The notes under the pieces were generated by a model. That model was not told where the DNA came from, did no database searches, and saw only the letters and a program-made list of their open reading frames with translations. Below, piece by piece: positions 11,044 through 24,800 of a stretch of DNA of 64,000 bases (the first letter of the stretch is position 1; each line of letters begins with the position of its first letter). Origin of the DNA: Tanytarsus gracilentus (Eukaryota > Arthropoda > Insecta > Diptera > Chironomidae); contig JAXRKN010000045.1 of the NCBI GenBank assembly GCA_038502055.1, positions 4,238,501 through 4,302,500 of the forward strand, written 5' to 3'. The translations under genes were made by a program, and so were the position numbers.

Positions 11044-14000
11044 GTATTATGAATATCGATATTGAATATTATTGTGTTAAATCATGCGATTTCCGGCTTT
11101 TTTTACAATTCAAAATTCAGAGAGAGGAAAATATGGAAAATGGTTTTTTTGTGATGAAACGGGAAAAAGGGCATTAAGATTGTTAGAAACATTTTTTCTG
11201 TTTATTCAATAAAAAAAAGTAAAAAGATTCAAAAAACCGGATGGGTGTTATAAAGGTTATCGGATTGTGGGTTTAAGGTGAGAAAATTTGCTACCTTAGA
11301 AAATTTATAAAATTTTGCTACCTTACAAATTTTTATAACTATTCTCAATTTTAAAATCGATCCAATGGAAAATTTTCTTTATTTACCGCACGGAATGAGA
11401 ACAAAAATAAACAAAAATTATCACGTGACATGTCAATTTTCATTTAGATTGAAAAAAGTATGTCCATGTCAATAGCATTGCACCTGACGAATATCACTTA
11501 CTTATATGAATTTACTAAATTGCATTCTCCATTTCATAAAATCACGTTTAAACACATCGTAAACATCTCTTTCGACGAACAATGATTTTTTTGATGTTTG
11601 CTTTGTGCACTTCTCTAACAAACACATTGAAAAAAATTAATTTACTAACATGAAGCCGTACATTTATTGAAGAGCACTGCTTTTTCGCTATTTCAACGAT
11701 ATTTGACCCTGACATACATTAATTTTAATTACACACACTCACGATCCTATTATAATGATTTTTTTTCTCTACTGGCAACCACACACAAAAGCTGAAAATG
11801 TGTATGAACATTAATAGAAACAACTTACAAGAATTTAGAGACGAGAGAGAGAAAAAATCTAATAAAACACGAGAGTGTGGATGTGAGTATCTATCACTAT
11901 GCGATTAAGTCATGTCGTATTTATTTTATGCATGTACACACTCTGGTGTAATTTACGTTTACGTTAAATGAATTATAAATAGCGCTCAGTCAGCGAAAAA
12001 AATATAAAAAATTGACTTGCTTTTGATGTCTGAATAGAAAACCACTTTGCAGAAAAGAGGAATTTTCCTCGCGCTTCTGTTTTGACTTGTGAAAAAATGT
12101 GTTGATACATTTTGATGTCTTAATATGTGTCAAATGAGTCATGAGTTCGATTGAATCCGAAAAAGTGACGCGTGGAGTGAGAGTTTGTTGGGTGACAAGC
12201 GTGAAATGATTTTATGCGTATTTTTTGATCGAAAAAAATTTAGAACAAAAATATTTTTAACGGTTAGAACAAATTTGAATTTTCTTGGATTCAAAATTAA
12301 GCAAGTTTTTGAATTACTTTGATAATCAATTTTGGAATCTTAAAAGTTGGTTCAAAATTAAAAAAAATCGAATTATTTCAAGTGAAATTTATATTCTTAT
12401 CACACCCACATTAACAATTCACCCACACAGCAATTTGCTAATTTACTTCACAACCTTTGACTTATCAAGAGCAGTAAATGTTGAGTACACTTTTGCGAAA
12501 GCATCAAAAGAAAATTACAATCGGCAAAACTGCGAAGTAGAAATCAGAGTTTGTCATGCACACACTACTCCATCTCCACAAAGATTTTTCTGCGTGCTTT
12601 TAGCCAATTAGGTGAATTTTTCATGAAAAAATTTGTTTTGATGCCTCCTCATGGCATTACTCAAATTTATCGTACTTGCTTTTTCTGTCTCACTCAGAAT
12701 TTCATGTTTTATTCATACCCAATACAATTTTTTTTCTCCGTACATTCTCGATGTATGTTTGAATGTTGGCCAAGAGCGAAGTCGGAAAACAGAGCAAGCT
12801 GAAAAGAACATTTGGTGCAGTTTTAACGTTTACATGAATATCTTGTGAAATTTTGTCTGTTGGGATTCGAAGAAAATTTTGAATTTGATAAGCAAATCTT
12901 GTGGTCGTTGCGAGAAAATTGTGAACATGAATTTTTTATAAACTTACAATGGTCAAAAAAATGTTGAGTTAATTTTTTTAAAGATTTAAATAATGAAATT
13001 TATTATTTTCCCTCTCATCCATAACCGAAAGCCTTAAATCCCATCATAAATTCTCTCTCAAAAAATTGCCCAACATTAACTTGAAGTGAACGCGGTATCG
13101 CTTGAAAAATAGCCCTCGCCATCCATTAAATCACCTGTGCTGCAAGAAAATGAAGACAGTTTGGTATTAAAAAATTGCCAGTACAGACAACACGCGATCG
13201 CCACTAAATTTTGAGCGGGTTTTAATCATTCGATGACATGTATGAGCTTTATAAGTACATACACATGCAATCTGCACTCGACGGCGGTAGACCGTTAGGA
13301 AGGCATCTCATTCATGAGTGTGCTTTATGTTTTATGTTGTCCATTAAGTTCTCACGTTGAAAACTCTCGCACACTTTTTTGGAACGTTTCCATATTTTTC
13401 AACTTTATCAATGCTTTTATGCCCCTATGAAAATTTCAGCATTGCTCAGCACATTATAAAGAATTGTTTTGTATTTGGACAGCAGCATCCGTAGAATGAC
13501 ATTTAAAGAGAGAGAAAATAGAATGACAACAAGAATCGAAAACTTTTTTGATTAATTTAATTTCTTCATGGAGGGAAAATTCATGGGAATAAAAGTTAAA
13601 ATTGTTTCAAGGAGTGAAAACTAAATTTTCTTCAACCATTTATTGTTACATAATTTTTTTATTAATTAATTTAATTTTAAAAAATTTTGAAGTTGGGATC
13701 TGTCAATCCCTTGGAATTTTCTTTTACGTCATATTTCAGAGCGAAGAGAGCAAAACTAAATAAATAAAGAAAAAGGGGATCGGAAAAAAGCAAAATGGAC
13801 CCGGCTTCGAGTCTTTTGAATATGCCATCTGAATAAATAACTAAGATGTATGTTCTGTGCACATTATTCACGTGTGTGGCAAATGTAGCATGTACTAATG
13901 TTATTTATGTAAAGTTACCTATTTTAATTTACAATATATGCCATAAAAATGTGGAAGCAGCCGCATTACAGAAAATTCTCATCGGAATTTTATTTTCATT

Positions 14001-17000
14001 TCTAAGAGAAATTAAATTAGAAAATAAAATTGTAAAGGTTGAATTTTATTGAAAGACTTCTTTTATAACAATTGAAATTCATGTTAATCTTGTGTTAATC
14101 TAATTCCGTTGAGAGCATTTTTTGATTTAAATAAGGCGTATATTGGTAGTCGAGATGGATTGAAGCTAAATGGTAATTTTTGACTCCGATTAAGCTCAGC
14201 ATGTGTTGAGTATGTTAAAAGATTGAATGCTCCTGCTGATCTAGTCAACTTTCAACAACCTAAAAAAATTTTGTCAAAAGAATTTTCAATTTTAAACACC
14301 ATCCGCAAATTCAATTGAAATTCCTCAAAATTTATTCAGTTTTTGTCATTTTATTAAAAATTCATTTAAATAAGTTCCAGAGTATTCAAAAATAAATAAA
14401 TAAAAAATGTTCTGACATGTTAATGTCCATCCATATCACTCACTGATTTTTTTACGAGTGAAAAATGTTTCACGAAAATATTCAAATTTTTTTTTGGTTA
14501 CGTAAAAAATGGAAAATCATGTAGATTTCAAACTTTTGAGAGAGAAAACAAAATTTAAAGGTTAACAAGGATATTTTAAGCTCAAGATAAGAGTGAAGGA
14601 TTTGACTTGTGGGTGGTTAAAAGTCTTGAGTTTTAGAAAAACAAACGAAAGTATAAAATTACATCTTCAACCATCCCACTTCGTACTCAATTTTCTGAAT
14701 TCTTAATTATATTTTTTTTCTTTCTAAAAGCCAATTTATTTTTAATTCAAATGTGGCTCACCAAATCTCATATTTTTCTTCATTATTAAACTTCAATCCA
14801 TCAAAATAATTTCGACATCCTTCGGCAATTAATTATCTCTTTCGTGTCTATCTCTGTTGTGTGTATTTTTAAAAAATTAGAGCACGGAAAAGAGCCATTT
14901 TCCTCTCACATGTCAATCACATCAATCTGGCGTGACAACAAGATATTTTTTTACGAATGACGATAAATAATCAGCATTTAGTCCTGCTCGACGTGTACGC
15001 GAGCATTATCCGAAAATAAAGATGTGTAAATTTTGGCTTTATCTCATTTTTATTCAACTCTCATCATCGGCATGACTTAAATACAAAAGAATTACCTTCG
15101 TTGAGTGTTAAAATTAGGAACAAAAGAGAACTTGAATTGAGAATAATTAAAACGTAATTCATTAAAATCGTTTTATCACTCGACTCGATATGAATCGCAA
15201 AATTTACAATGTATGTGCGCTGTTGTTCCTCGCTTCGAACGTTAATTACCGAAAAAAAAAGTTTTCGGAAGCAAAGAAAAATTGCCGTTTAATTGCATAC
15301 AATGCCATAACCTACCTAAACCTATGCATTTATGACTTAAAGTCTCGTGTATTAATTACATTCGAATTAACAACGACGAAAAATTAGGCACGACGGTAAT
15401 TTTTTTTCTTTCTTTGCTTGTGTAATTTTTCTTCGCACTTAATACAAATTTTTTTGTGAGTTTTTATGTAAATAAACACACGACAGTAGCGAAATGTTAA
15501 TGCCTTGGCGTTTTTGTGTGTGGGAGGTTAAAAATACACTTAGGCAAAAAAAATCTTTACATAATTTCTGGCATTTTTGCATACACATAGGAAAAAGTAA
15601 TTAATCATATGACGCACGTAAATACTTACATGCAAAAAGTCGCCTTTTAATGAAATTAATAATTAAAAGCAGGTGAAGGTTGTGATGAAAAAAATGAGGT
15701 GTTTGTGTGTGTTAATGTTCAAACGGACATGAATTGCATTTATTAGGGATTAACAAATGAGGTTTGCAAAAGTCATGCAAATTAGTGATGACGTGTGAGG
15801 ATGAAATGAGGGTTGAAAACGGTAATTTTTACTACCTGATTACATGCGATGATGATCATTAAGATTTCGGGTGCGGAAGATTGTTCTAAAATTTTAAATT
15901 TAATTAAAATTTCTTGAAGAAGTTCTTCAGAATTTAATGCGTTTCGATATTCTTTAACTTTTTCCTTCATTAAAATTTGATACACTTTCATTGATGGATT
16001 CGAAGAAACTCAAAACCTGAAGCTTGGTAACAATTAAATTTTTATATTTTCATTGAATTTTTTGCTTACTTTTTTTAAAAAATTTATAAAAAAATTAAAA
16101 AGTTTCACACCCTTGATACTTTTAAAAAAAATGGTAACTTCTAATCTTATTGCGATTAATTTCACTCATTCCATTATTAAACTTCAAAGTAAAACTCTTG
16201 AATTCGATAATCCTATCAAAATGTTCTTTCTCTCTCTTCTGACCCAAATAACTATCACGTAACTGATATTCTTTTTTTTGTGAGATATCAAAAATAAGAA
16301 GAACAAAAAGTTTGTTTGTACCATCTTGATAGAAAGTTTATTTTTTACTCTCCACCCGTAAAAATGTAAACAGGACTTTTCGTATCCTCCTCACCAGTGT
16401 TCAAATATGAAGGAAAATCTCTTTTTCGAGCTCTGCATACAAACAAAAGAGAACAGCGGTGGAAGGAGAAAAAGAAGTATCCAAAAAAAGAGCTTAAGCA
16501 AATACACATTTGTGTGCTTCTTGTGCCGCCGCCGTGGAAACTAGAAAATTGAAAAACTTATTTACCTCTTCTTGCTCTCAACTAACGTAGTCAGTCGCTC
16601 GTTATTATACAACGATGAGATGAAAAATGAGGAAGCACTCAGTGGATGTTTGTTAGTTTAGTGCAGCAAAAAAGAGAGGAGAGATGAACAAATATTTAAA
16701 TAAATCATTAAATTTTTTCTCCTTCTGATCTAAAGAAGAAAAAATGATGCAAGACATAATGCGAATTAGGCCGCAGCAGCATGATAAAAGTTATTATAAA
16801 TTTTTATCTTGAGAGATGATGAAAAAGTATCAAGAATAAAATTTAAGCTCTCGAGAGAAAAAAGAATGAAAGAATTTAATTTCGTCTTCAGGGAAATAAA
16901 GAAAAAAATTTGACCTAAACGTAAAAAATTGTTTGAAGTTTAAATTTTATGGAAATTGATAAATTGTTGGATAATTTTTTTGATAAGATGGAAAAGGACT

Positions 17001-18458
17001 CAATTTAAGTCTGTTTGATTTTAAAATATTTAAATTCAAATTAAGGTTTCATAATTTTTCTTCTTCATTTTTAACTTTTTTATGTGAAATCTTACGGAAA
17101 ACTCAGAAATATAAAATCCACCTTTTTTATCGTTTAATGACTAGGATAAGGATAAAAAAAGATGTTCCTTGTCTAAGGAGACAAAGCATAAGCCCCAACG
17201 CTCGAGTTGTTCAGGATAAAAGCAGCGCACGAAGGCTTTTCTTTCTTTTTTATTTTATTGGATTACTCAGATCTTTAGTCTCATCGCGTTTCCCTCTTGA
17301 AAACTTCTCTTTCAAACTTTTTTTTGCTCGATAATTAAACGCCATGAGCTGTCGTCTCCGTCTCGTAAAAATTGGAGTTGATAAAAAATTTAACGTAGTT
17401 CCTGCAGTGCAAAATTTATAATTTAAAATTCAAACGACCGTCTTGAGAGTGCAAAAGAAAGAAGGATATGGCATTGCACATGAAGGAGAGGAAGCTGCAT
17501 TTAAGTGATATCGATTCTGGAAGAAGGCGGACAGAAAAAAATTCTTGGCAAATAAATGACGAAACAAGAAAGTTCAGGCATTGAAAATTTTAAAGAAAAA
17601 TTTTAAAATTCGAATGTCGCTACTTTTTGTTGGAGTCAACCATCCCCTGACTTGACGCAAGTCTCAAAGATAATCTTTCCTCTCTTTTTTTATGTGAATT
17701 TCATACAAAAATGTCATTTCCGATTTTCCACTAAAAAGAATTCTACGCTTCGTTAGGAAATTTTGCTCGTGTGCAATGTGCAACGATACAAATTTTGTCT
17801 CTCTTGCGATATCACGATTTTATTTTCGAAAAAAGAAATTTGCAGGCAATCTTTTCGCTATCCTAAAACACTCAAACAAAATTCTCTTCCATTCTAACCT
17901 TAAACCCAACACGTATCGATAAACAGAATGTGGATGATTGAATTTTGCTGAGCAATCAGAAAAGGAACTAGTTCCTGCGCTTATTTTCATCCTTCTTCAT
18001 TTATTTCTCTCAAACTCACACGCCTTTCACGCTGCGTCAGAGTTAGATAGAGAAAAAATCCCCTGACACTCATTCATCTCGACACTTCTTCTTGGTTGCT
18101 AGGCTTTTCTGCTCTAGTCGTCAAATTTAAGTGCTTCAGGAGTTTTTACTGTCGGAGGGATGGTGGTTATGGGTGATTTATTGGTTTGAATTTTTTTTCA
18201 ACATAGAAACGGAAAATTTAACTAATTATTCAACATTAACTTCTTGACCACCTACTGTGAGATTCTTGAAACCTCCACAGTATCTTTAACAATGCCCTGA
18301 AAAAGAAAATTCTCTCACTTTAATCAAGCGAACAAAAAACATTTTTGCGCTTCCACTTAGTCACTTCGATTTCATTGTTATATGGCGTCTTTCACAGAGA
18401 AATATTTTATCTTTATGCCATCATCTATATTGGAGATGAAAAACGCTTCTCTTATGAA

Positions 18459-19204
18459 TAGAGTTTCTCAAATGCCCGGGTAATGAGATTTTGTCCTACC
18501 CGGGTAAAAAAATTTACTACCCGGGTAGCCCGGGCATGCCCGGGTAAAATTTTTTAAAAAATATACCTATTTTTACTCAAATTTTCGGCTAATCTTTACA
18601 TAGAGCATTTTTAGTAAAGAAATAAAAGTTTTTTAAAAGAAAATGAAAAGATTAAAAGAAATATAAAAAGTTTAATGGAAATAGTTCTTAAGGAACATTA
18701 CACAGTGAAGGTCTGACATTCGAGTTCTAGCCTTTGTTACAATATCTCCAGCCTCTAAAAATGCCCTCTATGAAGAAACTGATGTTGCCTGAATCGTTAG
18801 TAAAGCTTTAAACAATCGGTCCAAAATTGGAGATCTTTGTTTGAGTCTTCTCATGTCATCTCATGGCTATTTTTTTGTTGCACTTGATGTTTCAAAATAC
18901 TTTTTGAATTAAAAAATTTACAAACGAATCTAAATTTATAAAGGTAAACTACCTTCTTAAGTATGTAGTTTTGATAAGTGATAAAATTCATTGTAAACAA
19001 AACATTTTCAGGTATTGGTTTACACAAAACTTATAAAAAGCAGTTATGGAGGAAGATTTTTTAAAAAAAATTAAGAAAATTTTCTTCGAATTTTTTAATT
19101 TTTACCCGGGTAAGGGTAGAGCAATTTTCCGGGTATACCCGGGTAGTAAAATTGACGGGCATACCCGGGTATACCCGTACCCGGGTTACCCGTGAGAAAC
19201 TCTA
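18459..19204. mobile_element. hAT element, internally decayed, 746 bp
   Basis: Flanked by a perfect 8-bp duplication CTTATGAA (18451-18458 and 19205-19212), the size typical of hAT transposons. The terminal inverted repeat is 12 bp, TAGAGTTTCTCA (18459-18470 and complement at 19193-19204). Inside both ends lie dense arrays of the palindromic motif CCCGGGTA/TACCCGGG (18474-18545 and 19106-19190), striking in this AT-rich sequence. A relic of the transposase C-terminus is on the minus strand (18672-18854), which supports the hAT assignment independently of the ends. Confidence 0.9.
18672..18854 (-). pseudogene. Relic of hAT transposase C-terminal dimerisation domain (hATC)
   Basis: On the minus strand a 60-codon frame reads through the characteristic hATC pattern: a SPILDRLFKALLTI segment, then ATSVSS, then one in-frame TAG, then RAFLEAGDIVTKARTRMS and a short tail ending in TAA. 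In active transposases the motif is of the form PATS-SER-FS-AG-I, so the stop replaces the conserved acidic residue after SS. Nothing of the zinc finger or catalytic region remains. The copy cannot encode a working enzyme. Confidence 0.8.
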
Positions 19205-21840
19205 CTTATGAACTTTTTTATTTTCTCTTTGAAGCAGAGTAAAAAAATGTTGTTTAAGATCGAAAATTTGAGGATGTGCAAGGCATGACGGAATTATTGA
19301 TGGGATACTTGAGAAAATATCGAGAGCAAGGGATAATTATATTCTATGATGAGAGCACTCGTAAAAAAAGAGAGAGGGAAGTTTATTTGTGTTATCTGCA
19401 AGCATCAATGAGCTTTCGATGTGTATGAAAATTATCCCGCAGTCTCTTCTTCCGATTAAATTGATTTTTTCCTCATTTAACTTCGTAGTCGGGGGTGATG
19501 TTCGAGGGGAGATGATGATGTGACTAACGATTTCCGCTGGAATAAATTTGATCACTTACAAGCAATGTTAGGCAGATAAAATGACTAGGACAAGTAACTA
19601 GTAATACTTCAGATGCTTAGAAATTAATTCAAAGTATTTAAGAAATAATTTTAAAAATTTCTTAGTTTCCACCCCTGAATTTGTCGATTTTACAAAAGCC
19701 CTTCAATTGACAACTTCACGCTGGTTTTTATCACATTTTCTCCTCGGAAAAAAGAGACCGCACCATCAAACTCACACACACTCGCATAAAACAACAAGAA
19801 GAATGAGAGTGAATTCAATTAAGCTATCATCACGCTTTGCCACTTGGAAGCGAAAAAAGTTTAAATAGCAATAACAAGACGACAAACGAGCGTTGATGCA
19901 AGATTATAGAGCTTTCGACTTAATTTCACTTTTTCCTTTTTTGTCGAGAGATTTTTCTTCTCTAAACAACCGGCGTGAAGTGCTTTGAGCATTCTTTACT
20001 GAGTGGATAAAGTCACGGACTCATTGAAATGTCATTCGAATGATTTTACCTACGTTTTTACTTGCTACGGTGAAAGTCAGAAGATAATCGAGTGAAAGAA
20101 CTCGAGAAAAGGATTTGAATTTAGATTTTCGCGAACTTATGAAATTAGGTAATGGAAGAAATTAGATTTAAGGGTCAGTGGATTGAAAAAGTAAGGTAAA
20201 GGGTGAACAAAATGGAGCAGAAGGTCGATTTGATGGATGAGCTTTTGAATGGGTCGTTTTGAAAGGAAATTAAAAAATTTTGACCCAAAAATCAAAAAGA
20301 AAGAAATCAAAAATTAATCAACAATAAATTTAGAAAAGTTAAACGATTTTTTTATGATTTATTAAAATTGATTTTAACTTAGCGAAAAATTAATTCCCAT
20401 CACACAGCAAAATTGACTTCTAAACCGCTTCGCAGTAAAAAATTCTCATAAAATTCCCGCTAGAAGTTCTTCACTTCTAACAATGAGCAATAATTCACAT
20501 AGCGAAAAAATTATAAACAACTCCTCCCCTCTTTCTTTTCTAATTTATTACAACATTTTATTTTATTTTTGCGCAACTTCCTGATAAACTCGAGTTCAAA
20601 GTTTTTCACAAAAAAATATTGTACTTTATTGTTAATTGGTTGACTGTGGTTTTATGTCGCTAAATGTAGTCATCGTAAAAGAGAAGTTAATTGTTATATA
20701 TTTTAAGACAGCATGCAATTTTTTTCAATAGTCACGTTCAGCATTGAAAAGAACGTCTCATCTTGCATACCCGTGTTTATAATGCAGATGTGAGTGAATG
20801 GGGAAATGAGCGAGCATGCGATGATACGAAACTACTTTTGCTTTTTTCACCATTACATAATATTTAAGCTTAGATGCATGCGATGAGTTTAGACGTATTA
20901 TCGCATTACAAATACGGGTTGCATCTTTCAATTTTTCGTACGAAACGAAGCTGATAAAGAAATAAATTCAATCAAGGGATGAAAGCTTGTAGATAAAATT
21001 TTAAATAAATTTTTTTTAAATTTAAAAATTAAAAAAGGAATAAAATTTTTTCACCCGTGCCAAAAACGTGTTTTCAATAAAAATACACCATCGAAACGTG
21101 ATCAACGTCTAATATTCGATTAAATTAAATTGTGCACATCTGCGTCTTCTTCCTTTATAAATTCTTTCAAATCCAACCGACCTTCACTCAAAGGCAACAT
21201 AATGATGATGATGTGATATATTTTTGAGCATGAAGATTAGCAATTTCCTCATCGTGCATAATGAGTCGAAAAATCTAAGCCCATATTTCACATTCTAATG
21301 TCCAAAAAAGGAAGAATTTCTGCTCGACGATCCAAAAAGTGCACTTTTAATACGAACGAAATAAATTCTTCGGTGCTTAATGTCCTCGTGCTCTGATATA
21401 GAGCGAGGCTAAAACACATTTGCATATTAAAGTTATTTTATGAAATGCAGAGAGTACTTTTGCCATGCAATCGAGAAATAGTTTCGTTTGCTTTTTTTTG
21501 CATTCTCTCTCTGTTGTACGATGTGAGAAATGCAATAATGATATTGTTTGTTGGAAGAAATGTTTATGGGGGTGCAAAGAATTTTAAGAAAATAATCTTT
21601 CAGAATGGTACGAAAATTTATCACATTTTGTTTCTCAATTGAATTTAGGGGCAAATATGCATTTTAAATGCGATCTAAAATTAAATCTTTAAAGAGTAGA
21701 AAATGTTTTATGGAAGAATTTTATGAAAGCTTTAAGTTTTTAATATTGAAGTATTTACGATTTTTTTTGTTAAAGCTTCTGGAGAAAAATCTTTTCATGA
21801 TCACGACTGAATGCACTTTGAATTATTTCAAATTTTTAAT

Positions 21841-21868
21841 CTTTCTTCTCTTTTTATTCTAGGTAAGT
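21841..21868 (+). promoter_or_regulatory. Recursive (zero-nucleotide) splice site, ratchet point 2
   Basis: A long pyrimidine tract (about 21837-21860) ends in AG at 21861-21862, fused directly to the donor GTAAGT at 21863-21868. The 14 bases CTAGGTAAGTCAAC (21859-21872) are identical to those at the first site. The distance to the next visible acceptor, that of the first pasilla KH exon at 37388, is 15.5 kb, almost the same as the 15.2 kb back to the first ratchet point. No start or stop argument for a short exon can be made, because acceptor and donor touch. Confidence 0.7.
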
Positions 21869-24800
21869 CAACCAGAAATTTTCACCTTTCGCCAATTATT
21901 GAAACATGAAAAATATTTTGAAATGATGCAATCTACTATTGGGTGAAGTATTATGAAAAATCTTAATTAAACTTTCTCTTCCAATTTATATTTCTTATCA
22001 AATTTTTATACAAACTTTTCAAATTCAAAAAATATCCATAAATCTAATCTAAAATAGCCAGAAAAACTTTAATATTTTTCCACAATTTACAATCACAATA
22101 ATCTCGACCTAGACAATATTATTTAAACATATTAATCATCCATGCTCTCTCAACTTTATATTTTTTTGTCAACACGAGAGAAAAAGCTCATTTTGTTAAA
22201 GCCAAAAAACTTTGTTGTTCTTTCGACTGCAATAAAAAAGAATGAAAACTTTGTTTTTGCTCTGCTTCTGTCGTCGCTATGTGTGCATTATTATGAATGC
22301 ACCTCAGAGAAAGAAGGAAAACAAAAAAAACGTAGATGAGGGAGAAGAAATGCTGCATAGAAAGAATAAAAAGTCCTTATTGCTGTGCATTTCATTTTCC
22401 ATTGTATGCAAGAAGTTTTTCATCTCTCATTCACTTGGCACACGAGAGTTGATATGCCATGTTGAGACAAGGGATTAAGGGAATTATCAGAAGATATTTT
22501 TTGCTCGTGTAATCAGGAGGAAAATATTCAGGGAGAAAATTAAATGGAGCTTTTAAGATAAACTTGAAGATGACTCTGAAGAACATGGTTTGAATTTTAA
22601 AATCATGTTGAGATTGAAATTTATAAGAAATATAATTTTTTTATATTTTCATGACCACCAACAGTATTGAATCCCCCAAAAAATGCAGCAGACATGATAT
22701 AAAAGCTACAATTGTCGAAAAAATTTATCTCTATGTGCTCAAAAATTATCATCTTGCTGCACCATGAAACGTTAAACTTTTTCTTATTTGTGCGCCTCAA
22801 GCTGAATCCCCAAATATTTAGAGGATCATTTAATAAAGCAAAATTCGTGTCAAACGATTTAAATTTCACCATTTTTAGACACACGCGAATTTATAAAGAA
22901 AAATGTGCTAATTACACTTGGCACTGAAAGCAAGCGCGATGACGCTGATCATTCGGTTTCATCTTCATTGATCATACGCAATAACGGAGGTTTTGTCTGT
23001 AAAACGAGCAAGTGTAAAATCATTAGCGAGAGTGAGACAAAAAATAAAACTCGCGACCTTGGCAATAACACCGAAAGAAAAAATTGCGATTTAACCAATT
23101 ATGGCTCAAACGTTTTTTGACACGATGATTGCCTCAACCTTTTTTTTCTTTCTCTCTCTTTCTCGAATTATATTGTTATTATTTCACTCTCGATGCGGTT
23201 TGTGTCGATGTTGCTATGAGCTCTATGAAAGTGAAAAGAAATGACCTGCTTTCAAAAAAAAGAGTGAGCTTCTTCTGGTTTATTATTCAATTCCTTCCTC
23301 GATCGTTTCGCTTAAATGGGCAAATATTATTATGTGGATTTTAAATGTTACCGAGCGACATTGTGACATGGTTATGATCAAACATTGCGTGTGGGTAGAA
23401 TTTTAATAGGAAGGCGTTAGTTGCGAAAATTCAATGAAGGTTAAATAAATTTTAAAACTGCTTTTATTGCGAAAACAATTGTTTTAAAATTTACTCACAA
23501 TCGAACCTAATTCGATTTCGATCCAAAAAATATTTTCACCTCCTGTGGCCCAATTTTCATGAACTCGACTAATTCAATTTTCAAAGCCGATGCTCAAAAT
23601 ATAATTGACTGACAGTCACTTCATCCAAAATCCATTTTCAGTGCGTCAAATTTATTTCTCTTCATCCCTCGGCGCACAAAATTTAATATCGAGACAGACG
23701 AAAATAAGCGTGGGAATTTTGGTGCGATAGAAATTCGATTAACTTCAAATAAAATGACTTTTCCCGACTTTCATTTCTCATTGAATTACATCATGACAAC
23801 AAAAATATAATCTGAAGGCCATTCACGGAAGTTAATTAGTACTCATCTCACGCTCACTGATAAATGCACAAGCATGCATGAAAATTTGTGATGTCATAAT
23901 TGATTATTGGCTCGCTTTTGACGGCTACTGGCGTAATTACTAATTTTATTGTAACACTTTTCCATCTCATTTATTCGCTCACGTACTGTGATTCGATATG
24001 GGTGGTGATGGTGCTTGCTGACTTGCGGTAATAACAAAAAAAATGTGTTAATAAACTTTTAAAAAATGTCCTCTCTATTTTTTATTTGGATGCATTTTTT
24101 GCTGTGTTTGACTTAATTTAATGTTAAAAATAAATTTTTTAATAATTTAATTTGCAATAAATTACAATTTTTGTTTAAATTTAATTTTTTAAAAGTTTCA
24201 CTGTACGATTTAAGTATTAAGACTAGTTTTAAAGACTAGCTATGCAAATGAATGTCAACCACACTTAAATTTTTTTGTGGCTGTTTGAGGAAGTCCACGA
24301 TAAATTTAACCTCGAAAAATTGAGAATCAGATCTGATAATTTATTTGAGAGTGTAAAAAAAGTGAGGAAAAATATATTTACACACTTCAATGTACACCTA
24401 AGGACTCGTTGCTGTGGCTACACATATTTAAGTAAGGCCTGAAAGCTATTTAATATGTGCTCGAACCGCTATCGAGCATAAATGAGTTCTCTTTAAGAAA
24501 ATCGCACATACATAATGTGGCAATAATGCCAGGTCGACGGGCTATAAAAATAACTCGTGCTCAAAAACATAAATAATTTTTTTAGTGATTGCCGAAAACG
24601 AAGAAGAAAAAAATAAATAAAATGAAATGTGAAATGTGCCAATGCCAATATTATTTTTCGCTGCTCTGTGTTACAACAACAATCAAGTCGAGCTTTTTAT
24701 GCATACACATGCAGCCCTACCTCCTGACAAATGGCACTAAAGGCTTATAGTTTTATAGTGTAAAGTATATTGCTTTCGTTTGCTGTTGTGATGGGGCTCA

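Noticed and set aside
10935..11177. Plus-strand frame of 80 codons
   Set aside because: It starts in the right arm of the long-TIR element and runs over the insertion boundary, so it is an accidental frame.
11974..11991. TATAAAT followed by TCAGTC as a core promoter
   Set aside because: The two motifs are only about 12 bases apart, too close for TATA plus initiator, and no gene follows.
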